64,000 nucleotides of DNA from NCBI RefSeq assembly GCF_004025535.1, contig NZ_QJRG01000048.1, positions 600,651 through 664,650 of the forward strand. Direction: 5' to 3'. The position numbers and the translations under genes are program-made. Of this stretch, positions 35,614 to 43,882 are shown piece after piece. The first letter of the stretch is position 1. Each line of letters starts with the position of its first letter. The notes below the pieces were generated by a model. That model was not told where the DNA came from, ran no database searches, and was given only the letters and a program-made list of their open reading frames with translations. The DNA is from Pseudomonas alkylphenolica (GTDB lineage Bacteria; Pseudomonadota; Gammaproteobacteria; Pseudomonadales; Pseudomonadaceae).

Positions 35614-35985
35614 TTATTGATGGTGAAAATAGAGCTTGTTGACGATCAGCCAGTGATGGTCGATTTTCAGCAGCGACAAGTAATCGGTAAATTGCATCCC
35701 GACATAGTCATCGATGACTTTTACCAATGCTGCATCGCCCGTTATGTCGATGACAAGTACCTTCCAGTAAGGCGTGGTGCCTTCTACGGCCGCGCCTTCG
35801 TGGCGGATGGCCTCGATAAACTCGTCAAGCGACAACCACTCAAGCGCACCAACGTAGTGGCCAATGATCCGGCATGCGGGGTGAAACGCCTGTCGCAACA
35901 AGGCTTCGTCTGCGAACACCATGCCTTCTACATAATTGCGAACTACACGCTGTATGTGTTCTTTATCCGCCGAGTCGGTAGCCAT
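35614..35985 (-). CDS. NTF2/SnoaL-like small protein
   Basis: 123 residues with the alpha+beta cone fold pattern of nuclear-transport-factor-2-like proteins: an N-terminal helix with YVEGMVFADEALLRQAFHP, a central VKVIDDYVGMQFTDYLSLLK strand pair and a C-terminal strand ending at VNKLYFHHQ. It resembles the putative lumazine-binding group. Function is not assignable from sequence. It is followed by ChaC. Confidence 0.7.
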   Translation of the reverse strand: MATDSADKEHIQRVVRNYVEGMVFADEALLRQAFHPACRIIGHYVGALEWLSLDEFIEAIRHEGAAVEGTTPYWKVLVIDITGDAALVKVIDDYVGMQFTDYLSLLKIDHHWLIVNKLYFHHQ

Positions 35986-36092
35986 GTCACACCTCTGGTA
36001 TGAGCGCCCCCCGCACTGTAAGCGTCAATTGAGCAACAGGCCTGCCCCGGTGGCCCAACCGGTAAGTCTAGCACCGCGCCTCGCGTTGTCCT

Positions 36093-36530
36093 TCAGGCCG
36101 AGCCTTCCAGTAGTTGCGCGAGTTTTTTGCGTAATGCCCCGTGCGTTTCCTCGGCGTAGGGAATCGCGGTTTTCCAGTCATAGAACCACACAGGCATCTT
36201 GCGATGCTGTTCCGGCTCGTGGGCATAGCGTGGGAAAAGGTGGCAGTGCAGCTCGGGCTCTGTGTTGCCGAGAATCTCGTAGTTCATCCGCAGTGCCCCG
36301 GTTGCCTGCAAGACCGCATCCCCGAGGCGGGTCATGTCCAGCAGGTAGGTTGCGCGTGCATCCGGGTCCAGATCATTGAGGCTCGGAACCACAGGATCGG
36401 GTAGCAACAGGCAATAGCCCTCCAGGAACTGCACATCGCCCATGACCGCCCAGCCTGATGCCATGCGGCAGATCACCTTGTCGTTAGCGCCTTCACGGGC
36501 GAGCGCTACGCGTTGCGAAATCAACGTCAT
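36093..36530 (-). CDS. HIT-family protein
   Basis: 145 residues from the ATG at 36530, with AAGGAC 6 nt upstream; a longer start at 36560 is less well supported. The LHCHLFPRY segment (about residue 99) is the histidine-triad-like nucleotide-binding motif in the H-x-H-x-P form, and NYEILGNTEPE precedes it. Proteins of this type are nucleotide hydrolases or transferases of broad specificity. It overlaps no neighbour, and the AttH-like gene lies 48 bp upstream in the same direction. Confidence 0.72.
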   Translation of the reverse strand: MTLISQRVALAREGANDKVICRMASGWAVMGDVQFLEGYCLLLPDPVVPSLNDLDPDARATYLLDMTRLGDAVLQATGALRMNYEILGNTEPELHCHLFPRYAHEPEQHRKMPVWFYDWKTAIPYAEETHGALRKKLAQLLEGSA

Positions 36531-36577
36531 ACCCGGTCCTTGTGGTGGTGTGACGCGCATTATGCACTGATCGGATG

Positions 36578-37642
36578 CTAGTATCCGGTCATTTCCAGAT
36601 ACCCCCTACCTCCGACACTGCCGCTGATACGCACTGGCCCTTCCCAGTACGGGAAACGGGTGTTCATCCACGCCTGCGGCTCCAGTGCCTCGACCTGGAC
36701 ATCCAGCCCCTGCGCAGGCAGCTGCACGCGCCAGCGCGTGGGTACCTGCTTGCCGTTTTGCTGGGTAGTCCAGGCCAGCGCCTGGAGCTGGATCTGCTCG
36801 CCGCTTAACACCTGGGTTTCACCGGTTGCGCTGATCCAGGTTCCGGCGCGATAAGGCGGGCCCGCGTCTTCACGCACGCGAAACAGCATCACTTTAGCGC
36901 CGCTGTCCAGGTGCAGTGAGAACCAGTCCCAGCCCGACTGCCCGGCAGCCAGCGGCTGGCTGCTCCACTCGCGGTCGAGCCAGGCCTTACCGGTAACGGC
37001 AACGCGCTGGCCGTCATGCTCAACCTCACCGGTCACCTGGTAAAACGGCTGGCTGTAGTAGTAAGACGCCTGGCCTTTGCCGGATTTTTCGCTGTAGCCT
37101 TGATCGCCGTGCAGCACCAGCGGGCCGCTGCTGTGCAACATCAGGCGGTAGGCAAAGCCCTGGCCGCCGGCGCTCATCTGCAACTGGCCGATGTCGTCAC
37201 TGCCCTGCAGCGACCAGTCGTTTATCCAGGCGCGAAACGGCTGGGCCTGCACGCCTGCCTGACCAATGCCACCGCGCGCCAGGGTTTCGCCGGATTGATG
37301 GCCGCCAGGCCCGGTCAGGGCCGCGTGCCCCATCCACAGGTTGGGGCTGTCCCAGCCGAGGGTCTCCGGCCCGGCGCGCAAGGCCGAGCGGAACAAGGTC
37401 CATTGCGCCCCCCACTCACGCCCCTGGCTGTCCCTGAGGTTGGCCGTGACATACCACCACTCGATGCGAAAGCCATTGTGCGCGGCATGGTCGCGGGGAA
37501 AAACCAGCGCATGATTACGTGTCACCGGGTTGAACGCACCCGCCTCCTGGCCCAGCCCGGCATAGCTTTTGGCTGGCGGTTGCGGTGGGTCGCAGCCGGC
37601 CAGCAAGGCCAGCGCGATCAACAGCCAGGCTTCAGGTTTCAT
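36578..37642 (-). CDS. AttH-like lipocalin-fold lipoprotein
   Basis: 354 residues from the ATG at 37642. The N-terminus is a lipoprotein signal with the lipobox LLAGC near residue 17, so the mature protein is lipid-anchored. The body contains HNGFRIEWWYVTANL and WLDREWSSQPL then GWDWFSLHL, the CrtC/AttH-type two-domain lipocalin-like hydrolase pattern. It lies downstream of, and overlaps by 11 bp, the ABC permease, an arrangement like AttEFGH in Vibrio and Aeromonas. The likely role is a periplasmic partner of that transporter, not a carotenoid hydratase. Confidence 0.85.
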   Translation of the reverse strand: MKPEAWLLIALALLAGCDPPQPPAKSYAGLGQEAGAFNPVTRNHALVFPRDHAAHNGFRIEWWYVTANLRDSQGREWGAQWTLFRSALRAGPETLGWDSPNLWMGHAALTGPGGHQSGETLARGGIGQAGVQAQPFRAWINDWSLQGSDDIGQLQMSAGGQGFAYRLMLHSSGPLVLHGDQGYSEKSGKGQASYYYSQPFYQVTGEVEHDGQRVAVTGKAWLDREWSSQPLAAGQSGWDWFSLHLDSGAKVMLFRVREDAGPPYRAGTWISATGETQVLSGEQIQLQALAWTTQQNGKQVPTRWRVQLPAQGLDVQVEALEPQAWMNTRFPYWEGPVRISGSVGGRGYLEMTGY

Positions 37643-40094
37643 CGGCAAATTGCCTCAGCAGTTCGGCCGGCTGGCGCCGCGCCAGTTGCCACAACGGCCA
37701 GGCACTGGCCAACAGGCTGGTCAGCACGCCAAGCAAGGCCAGTTGCAGCAACTGGCGCGGGAACAGGTACAGCGGCAAGCGCCAGCCAAAGGCCTGGACA
37801 TTGACCACCGCCACCAGGCACCAGGCCAGCAACACCCCCAACGGTATCGCCAGCAGCACCGTGAGGCTGCTCAACATCAAGGTTTGCCCAAGCGACAGCC
37901 AGGCCAGTTGCCCGCGCCGTACGCCCAGTGCCCACAACGGTGCCAATTGACCCAGGCGCTGCTGGCCCAGGCTCAGCAAGCTGATGAACAGGGCAATGCC
38001 GGCGACACCCAGGGTCAGGCTGTTGAGCGCGGCGGTCGCCGCAAAGGTGCGGCTGAAAACGTCGGTTGACCAGCGTTTCAAGGTCGACTGCTCGACAACG
38101 CGGCTGTCGTCCAGGGCAAAGCGAGCTTGCAGTTCGTGTTTCAAGGGCGCTATGCCCTCGGCCGGCAGGTTAACGCTGATGCCACTGAGCGCGGCATCGG
38201 CGCGCTGCCTGCGCAGCCAGTCGGCATTGACCAGCACATGACCCTTGGGGTTACCGTAGTCCGCGTAGAGCCCCACTACGGTCATCCCGGGTGCAGGTGC
38301 GGGCAGCACCTGCAGGCGGTCGCCCAGCTGCACGCCCAGGCGGCGGGCCAGTTGCTCGCTGAGCATGACGGCAGTGCCGCCGGCCAGTTGTTCCCATGCC
38401 TGTGCGCGCAGCTCCAGCAAAGGCCAGCGGCTGCGGTAACCGGGATCATCGATGATGCCCTGAACCTGAACCGGCCAGCCTTGCAGCGTCAACTCCACGC
38501 GCCAGCTGGGCAGCAGCGTGGAGATTGCCGATTGCGTAGCGAGCCAGTCGCGCACCTGCAACGCCTGCGCGGTATCCCGGGGCGTGACATACAGGTCGGC
38601 GGCCAGGCGCTGGTCGAGCCAGCCGGTAAAGGTCCTGCGAAAGCCCTCGGTCATGCTGCCCACGCCGACACTGGCGGCCAGGGCCAGCAGCAAGGCCATC
38701 AGCGCGAGGCTCACGGCCGGTAATTGTTGGCGGCTGTCGGCAACGAACCACTGCGTCAGTGGCTCTCGACAGCGGCGTGCCAGCCCGCCCAGCAAAGCAT
38801 CAAGCACGCTCGGCAATAGCAACGCCGACGCCAGCAGCAACGCTGCGAGCAGGGTGAAAGCAGTGGGCAGACTGTTGCCCCACAGGTAACACGCCAATGC
38901 CAGCAACAACAGCAGTCCGGCCAGCCACGCCTGGCGACGCAACCAAGGACCCTGGGCCAACCGCCAGGCCTGGGGTTGCGCCAGGGCCAGCAGCGGCAAG
39001 CGGGCAGCACGCAACACACTACTTGCCCCGGCGAGCAGGGCACCCAGCACACTTACCGCCACCCCGATCAGCCACCACTCAGCGGATAAGGTCAGGTGCC
39101 CGGCCACTGACGCCCCGTACAATCCACGCAGGCTCGCCGCAAAATCCGGCAGCAGCGCTGCGGCCAGCAGATAACCAGTGGCAACCCCGAGCAAGCCGCC
39201 CAGCAGCGCAAACACCCCCAGCTCCAGGGCCAGGCCGCTCAACGCGGTGCCCAGGCTGATCCCGCAGGCGCGCAAGGTGCGAATCAGGCCACGGCGCTGC
39301 TCGAGGGCCAGGCCGATGGCAGCGTGCGCAATGAACAGGCCGACAACGAAGGCCAGCAGGCCAAGCGCCGAGAGGTTGAGATGAAAGCTTTCGGTCAGGC
39401 GTTGCAGGCCGGTGTCGTCCTCGCCCGGCTGGCGCTCAAGACGGGCGGCGATGGCGTCGGGTAACGGCTTGCTGTCATCGGTCAGCAGCAACCGCGACAG
39501 TTGCCCCTCAGCGTGCAGCAAGGCCTGGGCATGACCGATATCGACAATGACAATGCCCGGCGCCAGTTGCGGCGTGAGCACCAACGTTGGCAACACCTGG
39601 CCGTCGCTGGTGACGGCCTGCTCGCCAGGTTTCACCCCCAGTTGCTGCAAGGTGTCCGGGCCGACCCAGGCTTGGCCCGGTGTGCCGATGAACGCCTGCA
39701 GATCGAAGTCTTGCGCCGCAATGCCGGCGATGTTGGTGGCCGGCGGCAGGCTCAGCGGCTCGATACCGATCAGGCGCACCGACAGCGGCTGCTCAGCGGC
39801 AAAGCGCAAACGGCCTTCCACCACTGGCGATACCGCCCAGCCGAGCTGACGAAGCTGCAGGTACAGGGCTTGATCGAACCGCTGCGCACCAGGCGCCACC
39901 AGCTGCGCATGCGCAGGGCCGGCGACAACGGCGCTGGCACGGGCGTAGTCGTTGCGTGCCTGGCTGTTCAACGCCTGGACACCGGTCCACAACGCCGTGG
40001 CCAGCCACAACCCGGTGATAATGCTCAGGCCCTGCACGCGATGGCGACGCCAATGGCTGAGCAGCGCCTGCATGGTCAGCAGCAAGGCGCTCAT
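37632..40094 (-). CDS. ABC transporter permease, FtsX/MacB-like, AttF/G type
   Basis: 820 residues from the ATG at 40094, which overlaps the ATPase stop (ATGA); the frame upstream lies in the ATPase gene. It has about ten membrane helices in two MacB-type FtsX-like blocks, with large periplasmic domains after helix 1 (about 35-240) and near 500-620. The C-terminal FtsX motif ends with ALLGVLTSLLASAWPLW. It therefore looks like two permease modules in one chain, where AttFG are sometimes separate. With the ATPase and the AttH-like lipoprotein it makes a complete MacB-class export or lipid/peptide-handling unit. Confidence 0.9.
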   Translation of the reverse strand: MSALLLTMQALLSHWRRHRVQGLSIITGLWLATALWTGVQALNSQARNDYARASAVVAGPAHAQLVAPGAQRFDQALYLQLRQLGWAVSPVVEGRLRFAAEQPLSVRLIGIEPLSLPPATNIAGIAAQDFDLQAFIGTPGQAWVGPDTLQQLGVKPGEQAVTSDGQVLPTLVLTPQLAPGIVIVDIGHAQALLHAEGQLSRLLLTDDSKPLPDAIAARLERQPGEDDTGLQRLTESFHLNLSALGLLAFVVGLFIAHAAIGLALEQRRGLIRTLRACGISLGTALSGLALELGVFALLGGLLGVATGYLLAAALLPDFAASLRGLYGASVAGHLTLSAEWWLIGVAVSVLGALLAGASSVLRAARLPLLALAQPQAWRLAQGPWLRRQAWLAGLLLLLALACYLWGNSLPTAFTLLAALLLASALLLPSVLDALLGGLARRCREPLTQWFVADSRQQLPAVSLALMALLLALAASVGVGSMTEGFRRTFTGWLDQRLAADLYVTPRDTAQALQVRDWLATQSAISTLLPSWRVELTLQGWPVQVQGIIDDPGYRSRWPLLELRAQAWEQLAGGTAVMLSEQLARRLGVQLGDRLQVLPAPAPGMTVVGLYADYGNPKGHVLVNADWLRRQRADAALSGISVNLPAEGIAPLKHELQARFALDDSRVVEQSTLKRWSTDVFSRTFAATAALNSLTLGVAGIALFISLLSLGQQRLGQLAPLWALGVRRGQLAWLSLGQTLMLSSLTVLLAIPLGVLLAWCLVAVVNVQAFGWRLPLYLFPRQLLQLALLGVLTSLLASAWPLWQLARRQPAELLRQFADET

Positions 40095-40759
40095 CGCCCC
40101 GCCCCATCCTGCACGCGACCGTCCTGCAGCAAACACCGCTGTTCCAGGCGCAGCGCCAGGCGCTGGCTGTGGGTGACCATAAGCACACTGCTGCCGGCCT
40201 CGGCGACCAGTTGCAGCATTAGTTCCAGCACCTGATCACTGCTGGCTTCATCGAGGCTGCCGGTGGGTTCGTCCGCCAATAACAAGGCAGGCCGCGCGGC
40301 CAGTGCGCGGCCGATCGCAACCCGTTGCTGCTGGCCGCCGGAGAGTTGTTCCGGGTAACGTTGCAGCAGATCGGCCAGCCCCAGCTGACGCGTCAGGTAA
40401 TCCTGCCAACGGGCCTCAAAGCGCCCGGCCAGGCGCGCCTGAAACGCCAGGTTGGCCGCCACGTCCAGGCTGCTGATCAAATTGTATTGCTGGAACACCA
40501 GGCCGATACCCTGCCGACGCCAGCGGGCCAGTGCGGCCTCGGAGCGACCGTCGAGAGGTTCGTCGTCGATCAGGATCCGGCCGCTGTCGGCACGGTCAAG
40601 CCCGGCGAGCAGGTGCAGCAAGGTGCTCTTGCCGCTGCCCGACTCCCCCATCAGCGCCAGGCTGCTGCCCCGCGCCAGGCGCAAGTCGACGCCCTGCAGC
40701 ACCGGCAAGGTGCCCTGGGCGGTGGTGAACGACTTGCACAGCTGTTCGACGACCAGCAT
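40091..40759 (-). CDS. ABC transporter ATP-binding protein (LolD/MacB-like, AttE type)
   Basis: 222 residues. Walker A GESGSGKST (38-46), Q-loop VFQQYNL, signature LSGGQQQR, Walker B ALLLADEPTG and switch His in VTHS are all present, so it is a competent ATPase. Length and the LSGGQQQR-ARA segment match the LolD/MacB group that pairs with FtsX-type permeases. It is the first gene of the three-gene overlapping operon and lies 60 bp downstream of the catabolic island's last gene, from which readthrough is possible. Confidence 0.93.
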   Translation of the reverse strand: MLVVEQLCKSFTTAQGTLPVLQGVDLRLARGSSLALMGESGSGKSTLLHLLAGLDRADSGRILIDDEPLDGRSEAALARWRRQGIGLVFQQYNLISSLDVAANLAFQARLAGRFEARWQDYLTRQLGLADLLQRYPEQLSGGQQQRVAIGRALAARPALLLADEPTGSLDEASSDQVLELMLQLVAEAGSSVLMVTHSQRLALRLEQRCLLQDGRVQDGAGR

Positions 40760-40819
40760 CTACGCCTACCCTTGGGGTTTCAACCAATAGGCATAGCAGT
40801 GTTTGCCGGCTTTGCCCGA

Positions 40820-41260
40820 CTATTGAGAGGCCGCGACGCGCACCCACTGCAAGCACGCGGTACGCGCCTCTGGCGTGCCCTCCTCCAGCCGCGCGGTAAG
40901 CGACAGCACATTACCGTCGAGCACGGCGTTGCGCTGCTGAAGCCCGCCCACCCAGTTCGGGAAGATACTGTGGCGCACCTTGTGGATGATGGTGTTGCCT
41001 TCCACTTCAAAGTCACCGGCATAGGTCAGGTAGCTGTTGTAGGCAGCGCCTTTCTCCGCATCGGAGGCAGACCATTGCCCACCGCTGGTGAACGCATCGC
41101 GGCCCGGCCTGGCGATCACGCAGAACATGCCGAAGTCGCTGTACTCGATGAAGCCTTCCAGTTGGGTGCCCATCGGCAGCACGACACGGCCGTCGTCATA
41201 GCGTTGCTCCCAGGCCAGAATGTTCCAGCGGCCTTTAATCGTTTCACGGTCCATGCTCAT
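40820..41260 (-). CDS. Lipocalin-like domain protein (last gene of catabolic operon)
   Basis: 146 residues; the ATG at 41260 overlaps the upstream hydrolase stop (TGA in ATGA), and another ATG lies two codons later. Motifs RETIKGRWNILAWEQRYDDGRVVLPMG and GFIEYSDFGMFCVIARPGRD resemble the Lipocalin_5 family, small calyx-like proteins often seen with catabolic clusters. There is no signal peptide. It could bind or isomerise a hydrophobic pathway intermediate; this is inference. It is the last minus-strand gene of the oxoR-led operon. Confidence 0.7.
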   Translation of the reverse strand: MSMDRETIKGRWNILAWEQRYDDGRVVLPMGTQLEGFIEYSDFGMFCVIARPGRDAFTSGGQWSASDAEKGAAYNSYLTYAGDFEVEGNTIIHKVRHSIFPNWVGGLQQRNAVLDGNVLSLTARLEEGTPEARTACLQWVRVAASQ

Positions 41261-42105
41261 GCTCCGGTAGTGGCAGGTTGTTCGATCAGGAAGTCGACCA
41301 GCAGGCGGGTGAACGCTTGTGCGCGTTCAATCTGTACCCAGTGCCCGCATTCACCGAACACGTGCATCTGCGCATGGGGGATCAGGCGCAGCATGCGCTC
41401 GGACACCGCCAGCGGGATCACCTGGTCGTCACGGCCATGGATCAGCAAGGTCTGATGGACCAAGGCACGCAGATCGTCCTCGGCCAACGCCAGCATCTCC
41501 ACGCCTTGCTGGCGAGGCGCTGGGAACAGCTGGGCGAAACGGCTTTGCACATCGTCACGGGTGCTGGCTTCAAAGCGCATGCGCACCAGGTCGTCGTTGA
41601 TCAGGCTGTGGTCGTAGGCGAACACTTCCATCAGTTCTCGCATGGCCTGCAACGAAGGCTGATAGCCCCAGACCTTGTCCAGCCCTTCGGTCAGTGGAAA
41701 CGACAACCCCGCCGCGCCCATCAGCACCAGGCGCTGAACCCGCTCTGGGCAGGCCTTGGCAAAGGCCAGGGCAATGGCGCCGCCGAACGAGTTGCCGACA
41801 ATCGATACACGCGGGATGTCCAGGGCATCGAGCAAGGCCAGCAGCGACTGCACCCAGGTGTCCGGGTCAAGCGACCAATCGCCCGGGCAACGGCTGTAAC
41901 CGAAGCCGAGCATGTCCGGGGCTATCACCCGGGCCTGTTGCGACAGGGTCGGAATCACCCCGCGCCAGTTGGCCCAGGCCGTTACCCCGGGGCCAGAGCC
42001 ATGGATCAGCAGGATGGCGTCGCCCTGCCCCTGATCATGGTAATTGAGGGTGCATTCACCGATCTGAATGCTGTTGGCGATTTCCGGGCTGGCGTTGGCA
42101 GTCAT
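41257..42105 (-). CDS. Meta-cleavage product hydrolase (MhpC/BphD/XylF-like alpha/beta hydrolase)
   Basis: 282 residues. The HGSGPGVTAWANWR segment (35-48) and nucleophile elbow VGNSFGGA (Ser at 106) are typical of C-C bond hydrolases that cut ring-fission products; the Asp lies in GRDDQVIP and the His in GECGHWVQIE. Its start overlaps the extradiol dioxygenase stop as ATGA, so enzyme and substrate-making enzyme are translationally coupled. This makes it the best candidate for hydrolysing the meta-cleavage product to 2-hydroxypenta-2,4-dienoate plus an acid. The substrate side chain is not known. Confidence 0.88.
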   Translation of the reverse strand: MTANASPEIANSIQIGECTLNYHDQGQGDAILLIHGSGPGVTAWANWRGVIPTLSQQARVIAPDMLGFGYSRCPGDWSLDPDTWVQSLLALLDALDIPRVSIVGNSFGGAIALAFAKACPERVQRLVLMGAAGLSFPLTEGLDKVWGYQPSLQAMRELMEVFAYDHSLINDDLVRMRFEASTRDDVQSRFAQLFPAPRQQGVEMLALAEDDLRALVHQTLLIHGRDDQVIPLAVSERMLRLIPHAQMHVFGECGHWVQIERAQAFTRLLVDFLIEQPATTGA

Positions 42106-43061
42106 TGTTTGGCCTTGGCAGTTTGCGAGGTGGTGACAACCGGCGCGCGCACACCTTGTGCGGCCAGTCGCTTGAGGATCTGTCGCGCTTCTTCGCGCTT
42201 GTTGTCCGGCAGCCAGGTGCGGTCATGGCCCCACAGGCTCATGCCTTCGAGCGCCTCGACCTGCCAGTCGGGGCCGATGGTGCGGCTGGCCCACCCCAAC
42301 TCGAACATCCAGCCATCCGGGTTCTTCAGGTAGAACGAGGTGACGTGGTCGTTGATGTGCCGCCCCAGGGTCACACCGATGCTGTCCGGCTGGGTCAGGG
42401 CCATGTCGTAGGCGCGCCCGACGTCGTCGAAATCGTTGTATTCGAGCATCAGGTGATAGATCTTCGCCGGCCCGCCGGTGTGGGCCAGGCCCACCGTGTG
42501 GTGACGCGGGTTGCAGTGCAGGAACTCGACGCGAAACGGCGCCTCGGTGTGGTCACTGACCTTGAAGCCGAAGATCGTCCGGTACAGGTGGCTCAGGGCC
42601 TCGAAGTGCTCGGTGATCAGGGCGACGTGCCCCAGGCCCATGCCACCCGTGCGAAAGCCACCCAGCGGGCGACCGGGCACGAATGTGTCGGGCGCATCGG
42701 CATGGCCATGGCAGACCTCGATACGCAGGCCATCCGGGTCGCGAAAATGGAACATCGCGCTGACACCGCGCAGGTGCAGCTCATCGACACTGCCCTCGCA
42801 GGTGGCATAGCCTTCAGCCTCCAGCGCCTGGCGCACGCTGGCCAACCGGTCAGCATCGGCGACCTCAAAACCCATGCCCATGCTCGCCTCGCCCTCGACC
42901 CGGCTGACCAGCAGACGCTGCAGTTTTTCATCGGCACGCAGGCGCACGCACTCGCCGGCTTCCATCACCTCGACCTGCAGGCCGATATGCTGCTCGGCCT
43001 GTTCGATCCAGGCCTGCAGGTGCGGGGTGCGCACCACCACATAACTCAACGCGTTGATCAT
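42102..43061 (-). CDS. Type I extradiol ring-cleavage dioxygenase (two VOC domains)
   Basis: 319 residues of the BphC/XylE-like vicinal-oxygen-chelate superfamily. The Fe(II) ligands are H145 (GLGHVAL), H203 (IYHLMLE) and E254 (FELGW); the acid-base H188 (RHHTVGL) and H238 plus Y244 (in YLKNPDG) are also present, so a full active site is seen. It cleaves a catechol adjacent to one hydroxyl. A good AGGAG site precedes the ATG. It lies 33 bp downstream of the SDR and is coupled to the hydrolase. Its catecholic substrate is inferred to arise from the oxoO/oxoR pathway. Confidence 0.93.
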   Translation of the reverse strand: MINALSYVVVRTPHLQAWIEQAEQHIGLQVEVMEAGECVRLRADEKLQRLLVSRVEGEASMGMGFEVADADRLASVRQALEAEGYATCEGSVDELHLRGVSAMFHFRDPDGLRIEVCHGHADAPDTFVPGRPLGGFRTGGMGLGHVALITEHFEALSHLYRTIFGFKVSDHTEAPFRVEFLHCNPRHHTVGLAHTGGPAKIYHLMLEYNDFDDVGRAYDMALTQPDSIGVTLGRHINDHVTSFYLKNPDGWMFELGWASRTIGPDWQVEALEGMSLWGHDRTWLPDNKREEARQILKRLAAQGVRAPVVTTSQTAKAKQ

Positions 43062-43094
43062 TGTTGTTCTCCTGTGCGCAAGGCACTCGCTTTA

Positions 43095-43853
43095 CTATTC
43101 GGCCGACATGCCGCCATCCACCGAGAGCGTGCTGCCGGTGACATAAGCGGCCTGGTCAGACAGCAGCCAGAGCACCGCCGCCGTCACCTCAGCCGGCTGG
43201 CCGATGCGACGCATGGGCACGCCGTCGTCGTAGAGGTGATCGTCGCCTGCGGTCACGCGGTCGAAACTGGGCGTCTTGATCGGGCCGGGGCACACCGCGT
43301 TGACGCGAATGCCGCGAGTGGCATAGTCGAGGGCTACCGCACGGGTGGCGCCGACGATGCCGTGCTTGGAGGCCACGTAACAGGCGGTATCGGGCATGGC
43401 CTTGAGGCCGAAGATCGAGGCGTTGTTGACGATCGCCCCGCCGCCACTGGCGAGCATCGCGGCCGCCTCGTACTTCATCATGTAGAGGATGCCCTTGAGG
43501 TTGATGTCGATGACCTCGCTCAAGTCTTCATCCGGTGTCGCATCGATCGGATTGAACGCGCGCTGCAGGCCTGCGTTGTTGAAGGCTGCATCCAGGCGCC
43601 CGTAGCGCTGCATGGCCAGTGCCACCAGCGCCTGGCAATCCGCTGCACGCGACACATCTGTCACCTGGAACACAGCCTGGCCACCGCTCGCCTCTATCTC
43701 TTCGAGCAAACGCTGGCCGGCTTCGGCGTTGCGGTTGCCGATGACCAGCCGTGCACCCTCGGCGGCCAGCGCCTTGCACACATCGCGGCCCATGCCGCTG
43801 GCACCGCCGGTCACGATGACCACCTTGTCACGCCACTCTGTGCTCTGACTCAT
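43095..43853 (-). CDS. Short-chain dehydrogenase/reductase
   Basis: 252 residues from the ATG at 43853, with a perfect AAGGAG site; the open frame further upstream overlaps the amidase gene. Classical SDR: TGGASGMGRD cofactor motif (near 14), NNAG, catalytic Ser with the YVASK motif (Y and K), and CPGPIKTPSF. The cofactor residue after the second strand (GNRN) leaves NAD(H) versus NADP(H) open. In this island it could re-aromatise a cis-dihydrodiol or oxidise an alcohol intermediate; no more specific call is justified. Confidence 0.88.
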   Translation of the reverse strand: MSQSTEWRDKVVIVTGGASGMGRDVCKALAAEGARLVIGNRNAEAGQRLLEEIEASGGQAVFQVTDVSRAADCQALVALAMQRYGRLDAAFNNAGLQRAFNPIDATPDEDLSEVIDINLKGILYMMKYEAAAMLASGGGAIVNNASIFGLKAMPDTACYVASKHGIVGATRAVALDYATRGIRVNAVCPGPIKTPSFDRVTAGDDHLYDDGVPMRRIGQPAEVTAAVLWLLSDQAAYVTGSTLSVDGGMSAE

Positions 43854-43882
43854 GATTGCTCCTTGGTTTTGGCAGGTCCGTT

